From: Hominenteromicrobium mulieris | GTDB lineage: Bacteria; Bacillota; Clostridia; Oscillospirales; Acutalibacteraceae | Direction: 5' to 3' (one strand) | NCBI RefSeq assembly: GCF_020687165.1 | Contig: NZ_JAJEQC010000010.1 | DNA length: 64,000 nt | In this document: positions 43,163 to 51,915 of the stretch, one piece after another | How positions within the stretch are numbered: the first letter of the stretch is position 1 | How the letters are laid out: each line of letters begins with the position of its first letter | Notes under the pieces: model-generated | What the model was told of the DNA's origin: nothing | What the model saw: the letters and a program-made list of their open reading frames with translations, nothing else | The model's database searches: none | Made by a program: the position numbers and the translations under genes

Positions 43163-45502
43163 ATGAAACATCCGCAGACCGTTACGGTCTACCCGGAAAA
43201 AAACGAAAACAAAGCAGCGTATCTGCTGTGGCGCTCCCTGCGCGCGGCCCTGCTTACGGCGGGCGCGCTCATAGCGCTCATGGTCATCTGGAATGTTGAT
43301 TTAAAGGGTCTTTTCGTCTTGCCGCTCGGCGGTGCCGTCACGGTGCTTCTGGGCTGCATCGCAGGGGATTATCTCGGTGCGAAAAAGAACATATACCGTG
43401 CCGCGGCGGCTGTGCCGTGGCTTGTTTTTCTGCCGGTCTGCTTTGTCACCGGCAACCCGCTTTCCGGCGGTATGAGCTGGGTGAATCGCCTTATCACGCG
43501 TTGGAATGCGGCGCATGAGGGCGGCGCGGCACTGCTGCCGACGACAGACCTCGCAGGCGACATCATCGCCTTCACATTGCTTTTGACAATGCTGTGCGCG
43601 CTCGTATCTTGGTTGTGTACGCGCGGCGGCAGACGCGGTCCTGTTGCCGTTTATTGCCTTATATGGGTGCTCATCGGGCTTGTCGGCGAGGCATTCAGTC
43701 CGCTTGCAACGGCGCTTTTGCTGTGCGGCCTGCTCGGCGAGTATACCTCCTGCAAAGCTGCTTACCGCACGCTGCACGCCGGTGTGATGTGGGCGGTCAC
43801 AGCGGTGTTTCTTATCGGTTTTGCGCTGGTGCTGCCTGCGGGCAACATCTCCGCGGTTGATACGCTGCGTGAAAACACCGAAGAGGGCGTGCATACGCTG
43901 CGCTACGGCGAAGCCACATTGCCCGAGGGCGATATCTCCAAAGCCGATATACTGCACGAGACCGGAGAGGAGATGCTGACGGTGCAGAGCGGGCAGAAAA
44001 AGAGCTTTTACCTGCGCGGCTTTGTCGGCGGCGATTACGAAGACGGCGCATGGCGCGCCATGCCGGATGCAGCCTACGGCGGTGAACAGAGCGGCATTTT
44101 AAAGTGGCTTCAAGACCATAATTTTGACCCGCTCATGCAGGTCTCGCAGTATTACAGCCTGTCAACATCGGACAGCAAACCGTCCGAAAACCGCGTCAGT
44201 GTCACAGTAAGCGGCGCGGAACGCTCCTACGTCTACACGCCGTCCTCTGTTTCCGGAACAGATTGGAGCGGCGCGTTTGAAGAAAAAGACACGCGCTTTA
44301 ACAGCTTTATGCTCACCGGCGTGCATGAATATACGTTTGATGAGCGCTCCGGCTCCCGCCCCTCGGAGCTGACCGTGGCGGAAGCGTGGGTGACAGACCC
44401 CGTGACCGATGCACAGGCCGCCTACTGTGAGGCCGAGGAAGTTTATCGTGATTTTGTGTACGATACATACACCGCTGTGGAAGCAGACCTTCTGCCGCTT
44501 TTGCAGTCCATGTTCTGGGACAATTATGAATCCCGGACGGACGGCGTGTACAGCGCTGTGCGCCGCGTGCGCGACGTGCTGGAGTGGCAGGCCGCGTATA
44601 CGGATAGCCCCGAAGCCGCGCCGGTTGGCACCGACCCCATCCGCTGGTTCTTAACGAAAAGTCACAGCGGCAACGCGGTGCAGTATGCCTCTGCCGCCGT
44701 GCAGGCGCTGCGTGCGCACGGTATCCCCGCGCGCTACGTGGAGGGCTATTACGCCCCCGCAGAACGGATTGCAAGCGGCGACACCACGCTCACCGGGCAG
44801 GACGCTCACGCATGGGCCGAGGTATATTTTGACGGCGTCGGCTGGTTGCCGATCGATACCACGCCGGGCTATTATTATGACGCCGTCACCTTGCGGGATA
44901 TGGTCGATACGCCGGATAACGTGCACAAAACGGCCGCACTTGAAGACAGCCGGATTGATGTTTCGCCGGTCACGAAGCCGGGCAATAACTCCGGCCCGTT
45001 TACAGACCCGGTCGGCACGGCGATCAATGCCGCAAATCTGCTGCTTGGCATCGCGGCGGCGCTCGTGCTGCTTTTGACCGTCCTCTTTCTGCTCTTCGAG
45101 ATTGCTCGCGGCGTGATCTATATGACGGAAATCAAAAAGTTCAGGAGCGCCAAAAATCAGGAGCGCATTTTGTTCCTCGGCAGAAAGATTCTTTGCTATC
45201 TGCGCCTTTGGAACATAGAAGCCAGCATCGGCTGGAACACCGCAGAGGTAGACGCGGCTATCGTGAACGCGTTTCCGAATATCGAACCGGGCAGCTACAC
45301 CCGCGTGTGCGAGCTGCTGGAAAAGGCGGTCTACGGCGGCATCGCGCTCGAGGTGTATGAGGAGCGCACGGTACAGAGCTTTTTGGAGCACCTCGTCACG
45401 ACGAACAAGAATACAAGCTTCAAAACGCGTTTTAAGCTGCACTACTCGGGCCTTTTGTACCCGTGGTTTGCCCGCGCGCAAAAAGCACAGCTTACGGATT
45501 AA
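43163..45502 (+). CDS. Transglutaminase-like membrane protein lacking the catalytic Cys
   Basis: A 779-residue protein with an N-terminal block of about six membrane helices, an extracellular domain, a further helix near residue 645 (LLLGIAAALVLLLTVLFLLF) and a cytoplasmic tail. This is the TgpA-like layout. The core is recognisable (YASAAVQALRAHGIPARYVE, then DAHAWAEVYFDGVGWLPID), with His549 and Asp565 in place. The residue expected to be the catalytic Cys is Ala505 (SGNAVQYAS). It is therefore probably non-catalytic or works by another mechanism. Start ATG 43163 after GAGAGGGG; an upstream GTG at 43142 is less likely. Last gene of the operon. Confidence 0.87.
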   Translation: MKHPQTVTVYPEKNENKAAYLLWRSLRAALLTAGALIALMVIWNVDLKGLFVLPLGGAVTVLLGCIAGDYLGAKKNIYRAAAAVPWLVFLPVCFVTGNPLSGGMSWVNRLITRWNAAHEGGAALLPTTDLAGDIIAFTLLLTMLCALVSWLCTRGGRRGPVAVYCLIWVLIGLVGEAFSPLATALLLCGLLGEYTSCKAAYRTLHAGVMWAVTAVFLIGFALVLPAGNISAVDTLRENTEEGVHTLRYGEATLPEGDISKADILHETGEEMLTVQSGQKKSFYLRGFVGGDYEDGAWRAMPDAAYGGEQSGILKWLQDHNFDPLMQVSQYYSLSTSDSKPSENRVSVTVSGAERSYVYTPSSVSGTDWSGAFEEKDTRFNSFMLTGVHEYTFDERSGSRPSELTVAEAWVTDPVTDAQAAYCEAEEVYRDFVYDTYTAVEADLLPLLQSMFWDNYESRTDGVYSAVRRVRDVLEWQAAYTDSPEAAPVGTDPIRWFLTKSHSGNAVQYASAAVQALRAHGIPARYVEGYYAPAERIASGDTTLTGQDAHAWAEVYFDGVGWLPIDTTPGYYYDAVTLRDMVDTPDNVHKTAALEDSRIDVSPVTKPGNNSGPFTDPVGTAINAANLLLGIAAALVLLLTVLFLLFEIARGVIYMTEIKKFRSAKNQERILFLGRKILCYLRLWNIEASIGWNTAEVDAAIVNAFPNIEPGSYTRVCELLEKAVYGGIALEVYEERTVQSFLEHLVTTNKNTSFKTRFKLHYSGLLYPWFARAQKAQLTD

Positions 45503-45520
45503 AAGTATTTTAATCTTATA

Positions 45521-45570
45521 AAAGCCGATGGCAGAGCGAAAAAGCCCCTGCCGTCGGCTTTCGTCATTTT
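45521..45570 (+). terminator. Terminator of the surface-protein operon
   Basis: A 14-bp stem with one T-G pair (45521-45534 with 45548-45561), followed by a T-rich stretch. Confidence 0.75.
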
Positions 45571-45620
45571 GCGGAAATTTCGACGAATTGATTGTTAAAA
45601 TAGATGGTTTTGCAAAAAAG

Positions 45621-45649
45621 TAGACAAATTTTTGATGATATAGTATACT
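45621..45649 (+). promoter_or_regulatory. Sigma-A-type promoter for the ABC transporter
   Basis: TAGACA (45621-45626) and TATACT (45644-45649) with 17-base spacing, about 100 bases before the start codon. Confidence 0.7.
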
Positions 45650-45755
45650 GGCGTTAAACGGGAGAGCAAGTCGATCTTTTGCACAAAAACAAATAAACGG
45701 CTGAATTTTCATGTTGTCACATGATGAGTTCAGACAACAAAAAGGAGATTTTGAA

Positions 45756-47402
45756 ATGAAGAAAGAGCAAAACCGGTATTCCCTTCACCTCATCCGTCAA
45801 AACGTTCCGCAGTTTATTTTGCTCGTTATTTTTTCCGTGCTGCTGGGCGTTTCCGTCATCGCGGTGTCTGTTTTGATGAAAATGTTCCTCGACATCGCCA
45901 CAAACGCAAGCGCCATGCCGCTCACCACATGTCTTATCATCGCGGTCGGCGTTTTGCTCTTGCTCGGCATCTCGCAGGTCGTTACGTCCGTTTTTCAGGG
46001 CAAGCTTTCCTGCCGCATGGAGCTTTCTCTGCGCAGCGCCATGGTGGAGCACCTCTACCGCACAGACCTTAGGACGTTCGACAGCGGCGCAGCGGATAAC
46101 TACTTCACGCGCATGACAAAAGACGCGGAAACCCTCTCGAATTTCTACTCCAAAACGCTCATCCCGAGCATCTTTTTCGAGAGTTTCACGTTCGTCGTCA
46201 GCTTTATTTTGATGTTCCTCCTCGAGTGGAAACTCGCGGTCGTCATGATCGTCGTCGTGCCGATTTTGATTTTCACCATGATCCGTATTTCCCCGAAGCT
46301 TGAGATGAACAGCATTCAGATCATGCAGAACGAAGACAAAAACCGCAATATCTTACAGGAATTTTTAAGCCAGTACATGCTGTTTAAGTCCTACGGCGTG
46401 CTCGGCTGGGTGCAGAAGCGCGTGGGGGATACATACGCGCAAAAGCAGAAGTACGTCGGCAAACTCAGCGTTTTGCAGGGCGCCATCGGCTTTCTCAATA
46501 ACTTCCTCGGTGTCGGCATGTTCATCATCGCGCTCGGCATGGGCTCATTTCTCGTCGTGCGCGGCGAAACCACCGTCGGCACACTCATCGCCGTTGTGAA
46601 CCTCGTCAGCTTCTTCTATGGCCCGTTCCTGCACATTTCGGGCTGGATGGCCGAGGTCAACGAAGTGAAGGTCTCCGCAAACCGCATCGGGGAAATCCTC
46701 TCCATGCCCACCGAAAATAGCACACAAACCGCAAAGCCCGCTGTCCAAAATGCAGGCAGCGCAGCGCTCACCGCAAAAGACCTCTCCTTTGCGTATGACG
46801 AAGAAAAAGTTATCCTGTCCCACGCCGAAACGCAGGTGCACACGGGCGAGATCGTTGCGCTCACCGGCGAAAACGGCAGCGGCAAAAGCACGTTCACAAA
46901 GCTGCTCATCGGCTTCTATACACCCACGGGCGGCGAAGTCGAGCTCAAAATCGGCAATAAAACCGTCCACGGCGCGGAAATTCGCAATTATTTAAGCTAC
47001 GATTCCGGCTTCGTCTCCGTTTTTGCGGGCACGCTCAAAGAAAACATCTGCATGGATCAGCCGTTTGACGAGAAAAAGTTCCGCAAAGCTGTCGAACTCG
47101 CCAACCTCACGGAGTTTGTAAACGAAAAAACAGCGGACTACGAGATCGAGCCGGAGGGCAAAAATCTCTCCAGCGGTCAGCGCCGCAAGGTCGCTTTGGC
47201 GCGCATTTTCTACGATGACCGCCCGGTCTTCGTGCTCGACGAGCCCACCGCAAACCTCGATAAAGCCTCCGCAGAGGGCATGTTTGAGGCTCTGAAGCAG
47301 GTCTGCAAAGACGAGATCTGCATCATCGTCACGCACGACGCATTCATCTCCGAGAAGTGCGATCGCGTGCTGCATTTGAATAACAAAAAGGTCACAGGAT
47401 GA
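45756..47402 (+). CDS. ABC half-transporter (membrane domain fused to ATPase)
   Basis: A 548-residue exporter-type protein: six membrane helices in residues 20-310, then an ATP-binding domain with A-loop Tyr (LSFAYDEE), Walker A GENGSGKST, signature LSSGQRRKVALARI, Walker B VFVLDEPTANLD and H-loop THD. The Q-loop position looks unusual: where YVSQ is expected the sequence reads YDSG. It should act as a homodimer; the substrate is unknown. I use the ATG at 45756, preceded by AAAGGAG; the frame is open 45 bases further up without a ribosome site. It is a lone gene with its own promoter. Confidence 0.88.
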   Translation: MKKEQNRYSLHLIRQNVPQFILLVIFSVLLGVSVIAVSVLMKMFLDIATNASAMPLTTCLIIAVGVLLLLGISQVVTSVFQGKLSCRMELSLRSAMVEHLYRTDLRTFDSGAADNYFTRMTKDAETLSNFYSKTLIPSIFFESFTFVVSFILMFLLEWKLAVVMIVVVPILIFTMIRISPKLEMNSIQIMQNEDKNRNILQEFLSQYMLFKSYGVLGWVQKRVGDTYAQKQKYVGKLSVLQGAIGFLNNFLGVGMFIIALGMGSFLVVRGETTVGTLIAVVNLVSFFYGPFLHISGWMAEVNEVKVSANRIGEILSMPTENSTQTAKPAVQNAGSAALTAKDLSFAYDEEKVILSHAETQVHTGEIVALTGENGSGKSTFTKLLIGFYTPTGGEVELKIGNKTVHGAEIRNYLSYDSGFVSVFAGTLKENICMDQPFDEKKFRKAVELANLTEFVNEKTADYEIEPEGKNLSSGQRRKVALARIFYDDRPVFVLDEPTANLDKASAEGMFEALKQVCKDEICIIVTHDAFISEKCDRVLHLNNKKVTG

Positions 47403-47440
47403 CCGCAATACGATTTGCATAATAAGGCGATATGAACTCT

Positions 47441-47532
47441 GCCACTCGCAACGAGCGGTGGGTGTGGCTTAGCTCCGGGCAATTCCGCCCTTGCGGCAAG
47501 GCTCGTCGTAGAGAACGCCTGCGCCGAGTGGC
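47441..47532. repeat. Multi-branched palindromic element of unknown role
   Basis: A closing 8-bp perfect stem (47441-47448 with 47525-47532) encloses a second 6-bp stem (47451-47456 with 47501-47506). Inside that are two competing small hairpins (GGGC 47477-47480 with GCCC 47487-47490, or CCTTG 47489-47493 with CAAGG 47497-47501). It has no T-run. It looks like a structured RNA or a palindromic interspersed element. Either strand could be the functional one. It lies between the ABC gene and the T-box promoter. Confidence 0.5.
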
Positions 47533-47618
47533 TTATAAATCTTGAGCGTTGCTGATGGGCCATTTTTAACAAAATGTATCTTTTTTTACAAAAAACCAAA
47601 ATTTCTTCAAAAACCTAA

Positions 47619-47647
47619 TTGACAACCGAAAAAATGTGTGCTACAAT
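47619..47647 (+). promoter_or_regulatory. Sigma-A-type promoter of the tryptophan transport operon
   Basis: Consensus TTGACA (47619-47624) and TACAAT (47642-47647) with 17-base spacing; the T-box RNA would start near 47654. Confidence 0.85.
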
Positions 47648-47654
47648 GCACTAA

Positions 47655-47930
47655 ACCGTTGAGGAAGAGTGAGTACGCTTTAGGCAACTTTTCTCACAGA
47701 GAGTCGTGGATGGTGGGATCACGGCGGAAAGATAAAGCGGAATGGACTTCTGAGGGCGAACAGAAAAGGATTTCCCGAGTATGTGAGACGGAGTGTGGCT
47801 CTCCGTAAACAAAGGTCTGCGTATGATGGTACGCGTAAGAGGGTGTGTGTTTCACATACCAAGCCGGGTGGCACCGCAGGAATTTTGATCCTGTCCCAGC
47901 AAGTGATTGCAGGGACAGGATTTTTTGTTT
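47655..47930 (+). promoter_or_regulatory. T-box riboswitch, predicted to sense uncharged tRNA-Trp
   Basis: A full T-box leader. The T-box core GGGTGGCACCGC (47866-47877) is followed by a terminator with a 10-bp stem (47888-47897 with 47912-47921) and TTTTTT. The specifier lies in GAATGGAC, giving TGG (47743-47745), the tryptophan codon. Uncharged tRNA-Trp would pair with the specifier and the T-box core, form the antiterminator and switch on the genes below. The core and terminator are certain; the specifier reading is an interpretation of the stem I sequence. Confidence 0.92.
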
Positions 47931-47947
47931 TTCAGGGAGGTTATTTC

Positions 47948-48010
47948 ATGTTTGTTTACACAAAACGATGGCGCAGCCGCGCTGCATCCGAAATTTTGAA
48001 CCGCATTTGA
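47948..48010 (+). CDS. Possible 20-residue leader peptide with one Trp
   Basis: A 20-codon frame between the T-box terminator and trpX, preceded by a strong GGGAGG site with 7-base spacing. The peptide is basic (KRWRSR) and has a single Trp codon at position 8. It may be a leader peptide giving a second layer of tryptophan control, or it may only help load ribosomes. No second terminator is visible after it, so classic attenuation is not supported. Confidence 0.45.
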   Translation: MFVYTKRWRSRAASEILNRI

Positions 48011-48046
48011 ACGCATTAAAACAAACCTGAAAGGATCGATAAATTT

Positions 48047-49180
48047 ATGAAACTCAGAAACGTATTTGCCATGATCACCGCTGCCGCTATGACCCTCAGC
48101 CTCGCCGCTTGCAGCGGTCAGAGCACAGCTTCTTCCACGTCCTCCGCGTCAAGCGACTCTTCTTCGTCCGCCGCTTCCGAAAGCAGTGTGTCGAGTGAAA
48201 AGAGCACCGCAAGCGAAAAATCTTCCGGCGCATCGTACACCATCGGCATCTGCAATTACGTCGATGACGCTTCCTTAAACCAGATCGTTGAGAACATCAA
48301 TGCACGTCTCGCCGAGATTGAAAGCGAGCAGGGCATCACGATCGAAGTGAAGTACGACAACTGCAACGCCGACGCGAACGTCATGAATCAGATCATCGCA
48401 AACTTTGCAGCCGATAACGTAGATCTCATGGTCGGTGTCGCGACCCCGGTCGCCATGGCGATGCAGTCCGCAACCGAAGACAGCAAAACGCCGGTCGTGT
48501 TCGCCGCCGTGTCCGACCCGGTCGGCGCGGGTCTTGTCGCTTCCCTTGAAGAGCCGGGCAGCAACGTGACGGGCTCCTCCGATAACCTCGATACCAACTC
48601 CGTCATGAACCTTATCTTCGCCCAGAACCCCGATGCCAAGAAGATCGGCCTTTTATACGACGTAGGACAGGATTCCTCCACCGCTGCCATCGAGCACGCA
48701 AAGGCGTACCTCGACGACAAAGGTGTTGAATATGTAGAGCGCACCGCAACGACCGCCGAAGAAGTCGCGCTCGCCGCACAGGCTCTCGTTTCCGACGGTG
48801 TAGACGCCGTGTTCACCCCGACCGATAACACCATCATGAAGGCAGAGCTCGCTATTTACGAGACCTTTGCTGACGCAGGCATCCCGCACTACACCGGCGC
48901 CGATTCCTTCGCCCTCAACGGCGCGTTCCTCGGTTACGGCGTCGATTACGCAAACCTCGGCCGTGAGACCGCAGATATGATCGCTTCCATCCTCACCGAA
49001 GGCAAAGACCCGGCGACCACCCCGGTCATCACGTTCGACAACGGCACCGCAACGGTCAACACCGAAATCTGCGAAAAGCTCGGCCTCGACTTCGATACCG
49101 TCTCCGAAGCTTTTGCTCCGTACTGCACGAGAGTGGAGGAGATCACGACCGCAGAGAGCTTCAGCGATCTCGAGTCTTAA
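48047..49180 (+). CDS. trpX: ABC substrate-binding lipoprotein, TrpX type
   Basis: A 377-residue lipoprotein: signal peptide with lipobox LAAC (Cys22), a Ser/Ala-rich linker to about residue 62, then the ABC_sub_bind fold (PF04392-like) with YTIGICNYVDDASLNQI, FAAVSDPVGAGLV and GVDAVFTPTDNTIM. These proteins partner a BPD_transp_2-type permease and an ATPase, exactly the two genes that follow. The Trp-specific T-box upstream argues for tryptophan (or a precursor) as substrate, hence the symbol. It is the first structural gene of the operon. Confidence 0.87.
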   Translation: MKLRNVFAMITAAAMTLSLAACSGQSTASSTSSASSDSSSSAASESSVSSEKSTASEKSSGASYTIGICNYVDDASLNQIVENINARLAEIESEQGITIEVKYDNCNADANVMNQIIANFAADNVDLMVGVATPVAMAMQSATEDSKTPVVFAAVSDPVGAGLVASLEEPGSNVTGSSDNLDTNSVMNLIFAQNPDAKKIGLLYDVGQDSSTAAIEHAKAYLDDKGVEYVERTATTAEEVALAAQALVSDGVDAVFTPTDNTIMKAELAIYETFADAGIPHYTGADSFALNGAFLGYGVDYANLGRETADMIASILTEGKDPATTPVITFDNGTATVNTEICEKLGLDFDTVSEAFAPYCTRVEEITTAESFSDLES

Positions 49181-49283
49181 TTTAAATCTCTCAAAAGCTT
49201 ATCCTACCCCATAAGCTTTCAAACACTTCATACTACCATACTTCATCAATACCTTACTTACCCATAAGAATGCAATCACCGCT

Positions 49284-49312
49284 GCCATGCACCCGGTTTT
49301 CGGGCGCGTGGC
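49284..49312 (+). other. Intercistronic hairpin between trpX and trpY
   Basis: Arms 49284-49295 and 49301-49312 form 11 pairs with one mismatch and a 5-nt loop; no T-run follows. Such hairpins behind binding-protein genes often protect that part of the message from 3' decay, giving more binding protein than permease. The 174-base gap holds nothing else I recognise. Confidence 0.5.
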
Positions 49313-49354
49313 TTCGGCATATCACCACAAATCTGCAAAACGAGGAGTTTTTGT

Positions 49355-50281
49355 ATGTCTTTCGATTCAATCCTGACCCTTGGGCAGACAGCGCTGGAGC
49401 TCGGTCTCATCAGCTCGCTGACTGTTTTGGCACTGTTTTTGAGCTATTCCATGCTGAACGTATGCGACCTTTCCACAGACGGTTGCTTCACGCTCGGCGC
49501 GGTCGTCGGCGCGTCCGTCGCGCTTTCCGGGCATCCGTTTCTGGCAATCCCCGCCGCTATGGCGATCGGCATGGTCTCCGGCTTCGTCACGGCTCTTTTA
49601 CAGACGAAAATGGGCATTGATAGTCTGCTTGCCGGCATCATCGTCAATACCGCGCTTTATTCCGTCAACATCGGCATCATGAACGGCGCGTCGCTTCTGA
49701 ACCTCAATAATTCCGATACGGTCTTCACCAAAATGCGTTCGGTGCTCGAAAACACACCGCTTGCGGGGCAATATAAGCTTATCGTCATCACCATCACGGT
49801 TGTACTCGTGGCGGTCGTTTTGGGACTTTTCCTCCGCACACGCCTCGGCCTCGCCATTCGTGCGACGGGCAATAACCCGGACATGGTTCGCTCCTCGTCC
49901 ATCAACCCGGTTAAAACGACCATCATCGGCCTGTGCATTTCCAATGCGTTTACGGCGCTTTCAGGCTGCTTGCTCGCGCAGTCGCAAAAGTCTGTCAGCA
50001 TCGATATCGGCACCGGTATGGTTACGGTTGCGCTGGCATCGCTCCTCATCGGCGGCGCATTCTTCGGCAAGGGCAAAATTCCGCTGCGTATCTTCGGCAT
50101 GGTCGTCGGTGCGTTCGTGTTCCGCCTTGTGTATACCATCGCGCTGCGATTCAACCTGCCCGCGTTCATGCTCAAGTTCGTCTCGTCCGTTATTGTCATT
50201 CTGGCAATCTCCGGGCCGTACCTCAAAAAACAGCTTCCGTATCTGAAGCGCCGTTTCGGAAAGGAGCGCACCCATGCTTAA
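49355..50281 (+). CDS. trpY: ABC transporter permease, TrpY type
   Basis: A 308-residue permease with about eight or nine hydrophobic segments and the BPD_transp_2 layout. It starts with LELGLISSLTVLALFLSYSM, followed by DLSTDGCFTLGAVVGASVAL and later LRTRLGLAIRATGNNPDMVR, the cytoplasmic loop that contacts the ATPase. It follows trpX and overlaps the ATPase gene by 8 bases. The Trp T-box suggests tryptophan import. Confidence 0.87.
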   Translation: MSFDSILTLGQTALELGLISSLTVLALFLSYSMLNVCDLSTDGCFTLGAVVGASVALSGHPFLAIPAAMAIGMVSGFVTALLQTKMGIDSLLAGIIVNTALYSVNIGIMNGASLLNLNNSDTVFTKMRSVLENTPLAGQYKLIVITITVVLVAVVLGLFLRTRLGLAIRATGNNPDMVRSSSINPVKTTIIGLCISNAFTALSGCLLAQSQKSVSIDIGTGMVTVALASLLIGGAFFGKGKIPLRIFGMVVGAFVFRLVYTIALRFNLPAFMLKFVSSVIVILAISGPYLKKQLPYLKRRFGKERTHA

Positions 50282-51068
50282 ACTCACGCATATCTCGAAG
50301 ACCTTCAACCCCGGCACGGTCAACGCCAAAAAGGCGATCGAAGACCTCAGCTTCCACGCCGCAAAGGGCGATTTCATCACCGTCATCGGCGCAAACGGCG
50401 CGGGCAAATCCACGCTCTTCAACGCCATTTCCGGCAGCTTTTTCACGGACAGCGGCAAGATTGAGCTTGACGGCAAGGACATCACGTTCATGCCGGAGTA
50501 TAAGCGTGCCCGCAGTATCGGCCGCCTGTTTCAGGACCCCATGCGCGGCAGCGCACCGGGCATGACCATCGAAGAAAACCTCGCGCTCGCAGCGGGGCAC
50601 GGCGGTTGGCTCAGCTCCATCTCCCGCAAGGACAGACAGGCGTTTCGCGAACGCCTCTCCCTGCTCGGTATGGGACTTGAAGACCGCATGACCCAGCCCG
50701 TGGGTTTGCTTTCCGGCGGCCAACGTCAGGCGCTCACGCTTATGATGGCCACATATAACCCGCCGAAGCTCCTTCTGCTCGACGAGCATACCGCCGCGCT
50801 TGACCCCGCTACCGCCGAAAAGGTGCTCGAGATCACGAAAAACACCGTGGAGGAAAACCACCTCACGTGCATGATGATTACGCACAATATGCAGTCCGCA
50901 CTGGAGCTCGGCAACCGCACCATCATGATGAACGCCGGTAAGATCATTCTGGACGTCATCGGCGAAGAGCGTGCCCACATGACTGTTGCCGACCTCCTCG
51001 ACCGCTTCAAGCAAGCCGCCGGCAAAGCCCTCGATAATGACCGTATGCTTTTGAGCGAAGCAGAGTAA
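50274..51068 (+). CDS. trpZ: ABC transporter ATP-binding protein, TrpZ type
   Basis: A 264-residue ATPase with Walker A GANGAGKSTL, Q-loop LFQDPMRG, signature LSGGQRQALTLMMA, Walker B LLLLDEHTAALD (His in place of the usual Pro after Glu) and the H-loop MITHNM. It completes the trpXYZ importer. The start overlaps the permease gene. A strong terminator follows. Confidence 0.9.
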   Translation: MLKLTHISKTFNPGTVNAKKAIEDLSFHAAKGDFITVIGANGAGKSTLFNAISGSFFTDSGKIELDGKDITFMPEYKRARSIGRLFQDPMRGSAPGMTIEENLALAAGHGGWLSSISRKDRQAFRERLSLLGMGLEDRMTQPVGLLSGGQRQALTLMMATYNPPKLLLLDEHTAALDPATAEKVLEITKNTVEENHLTCMMITHNMQSALELGNRTIMMNAGKIILDVIGEERAHMTVADLLDRFKQAAGKALDNDRMLLSEAE

Positions 51069-51089
51069 AATTTGAAATCGAAAGACAGC

Positions 51090-51133
51090 AAAAAGCAGAT
51101 GCCCCGAATCCACATCGGGTGCATCTGCTTTTT
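51090..51133 (+). terminator. Terminator of the trpXYZ operon
   Basis: A long stem: AAAAAGCAGATGC at 51090-51102 pairs with 51121-51133, with CCCGA/TCGGG inside; it ends in TTTTT. Confidence 0.85.
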
Positions 51134-51139
51134 CTGTTC

Positions 51140-51163
51140 CAAAACGGCGGGGATATCCGCCGT
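51140..51163 (-). terminator. Terminator of the DUF1003 gene
   Basis: A 7-bp GC-rich stem (51144-51150 with 51157-51163) is followed on the minus strand by TTTTGG. Confidence 0.65.
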
Positions 51164-51225
51164 CGTTCCTTTACGGATGGTGATGCTTTTTTAATACGAT
51201 CTCCCAAATCTTTATGTGTAAAGCG

Positions 51226-51753
51226 TTATTTTTCCTCGTTTTCCGGCGCAATCTCCGCTTCAATCTTATCCAAGCGGCGGTTGATCTTCTTTTGGTTTTC
51301 CAGAACAAGGTCAAGCTTTTTATGCAGATCATCGATGATGAGCTCGCTTTTTAAGTTGATCTTATAGTCATTCTCTGCACGCTGACGGTCTTTCGCTTCT
51401 TGGCGGTTCTGGCTCATCATGATGAGCGGCGCTTGCACGGCAGCGATGCACGAAAGTACGAGGTTTAACAGAATAAACGGGTATTCGTCAAATGCTCTCG
51501 AACCCAAAACGAGGTTTATGACCATCCAAATGACCATGACGGCGATAAAGCTGAAAATAAACGCCCAACTGCCCGCAAAGCGCGCCACTGCGTCCGCGGC
51601 ACGCTGCCCAAACGTCATGTGCTCGTCCTTGTCTGCGTTTTTTGTGACTTCCGTTGCAATCAGCTGATGAATCAGTTCCTCATCCGTGAATTCCTCGTCC
51701 GTCACATGTAAAAGCTCGCTGATAATTTGGTTGCGTTTCGCACCTTTTTTCAT
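51226..51753 (-). CDS. DUF1003 membrane protein
   Basis: A 175-residue protein of the DUF1003 family (PF06210). An N-terminal cytoplasmic segment is followed by two membrane helices (WAFIFSFIAVMVIWMVINLV and FILLNLVLSCIAAVQAPLIM, about residues 63-112). Then comes the family hallmark MMSQNRQEAKDRQRAENDY and a C-terminal coiled coil (about 135-165). Function unknown. The ribosome site is AGAGGT. It is a lone minus-strand gene with its own promoter and terminator. Confidence 0.9.
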   Translation of the reverse strand: MKKGAKRNQIISELLHVTDEEFTDEELIHQLIATEVTKNADKDEHMTFGQRAADAVARFAGSWAFIFSFIAVMVIWMVINLVLGSRAFDEYPFILLNLVLSCIAAVQAPLIMMSQNRQEAKDRQRAENDYKINLKSELIIDDLHKKLDLVLENQKKINRRLDKIEAEIAPENEEK

Positions 51754-51806
51754 AGTAAACTTACCTCTTATCCCAAGATTCTTCGCCGCATTTCGGCGTT
51801 ATCTCC

Positions 51807-51836
51807 AGTCTATTACAAAACCGCGTGCGTTGTCAA
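51807..51836 (-). promoter_or_regulatory. Sigma-A-type promoter for the DUF1003 gene
   Basis: On the minus strand TTGACA (51831-51836) and TAGACT (51807-51812) with 18-base spacing. Confidence 0.6.
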
Positions 51837-51856
51837 CCGCAAGGTGTAAAAATAGT

Positions 51857-51900
51857 GAAAAAACGCACATTCGCGGTTTTGCCTTGCGAATATGCGTTTT
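51857..51900 (-). terminator. Terminator behind the transketolase remnant
   Basis: A 13-bp stem with one mismatch (51861-51874 with 51886-51899) is followed on the minus strand by TTTTTT. It is a surviving end of a former minus-strand operon. Confidence 0.6.
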
Positions 51901-51915
51901 GAAATTCAATAGACT

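Noticed and set aside
47210..47599. A 129-residue minus-strand open frame over the palindromic element and the end of the ABC gene
   Set aside because: It overlaps a real gene and the branched element, and I see no ribosome site or domain. It is more likely a by-product of the element.
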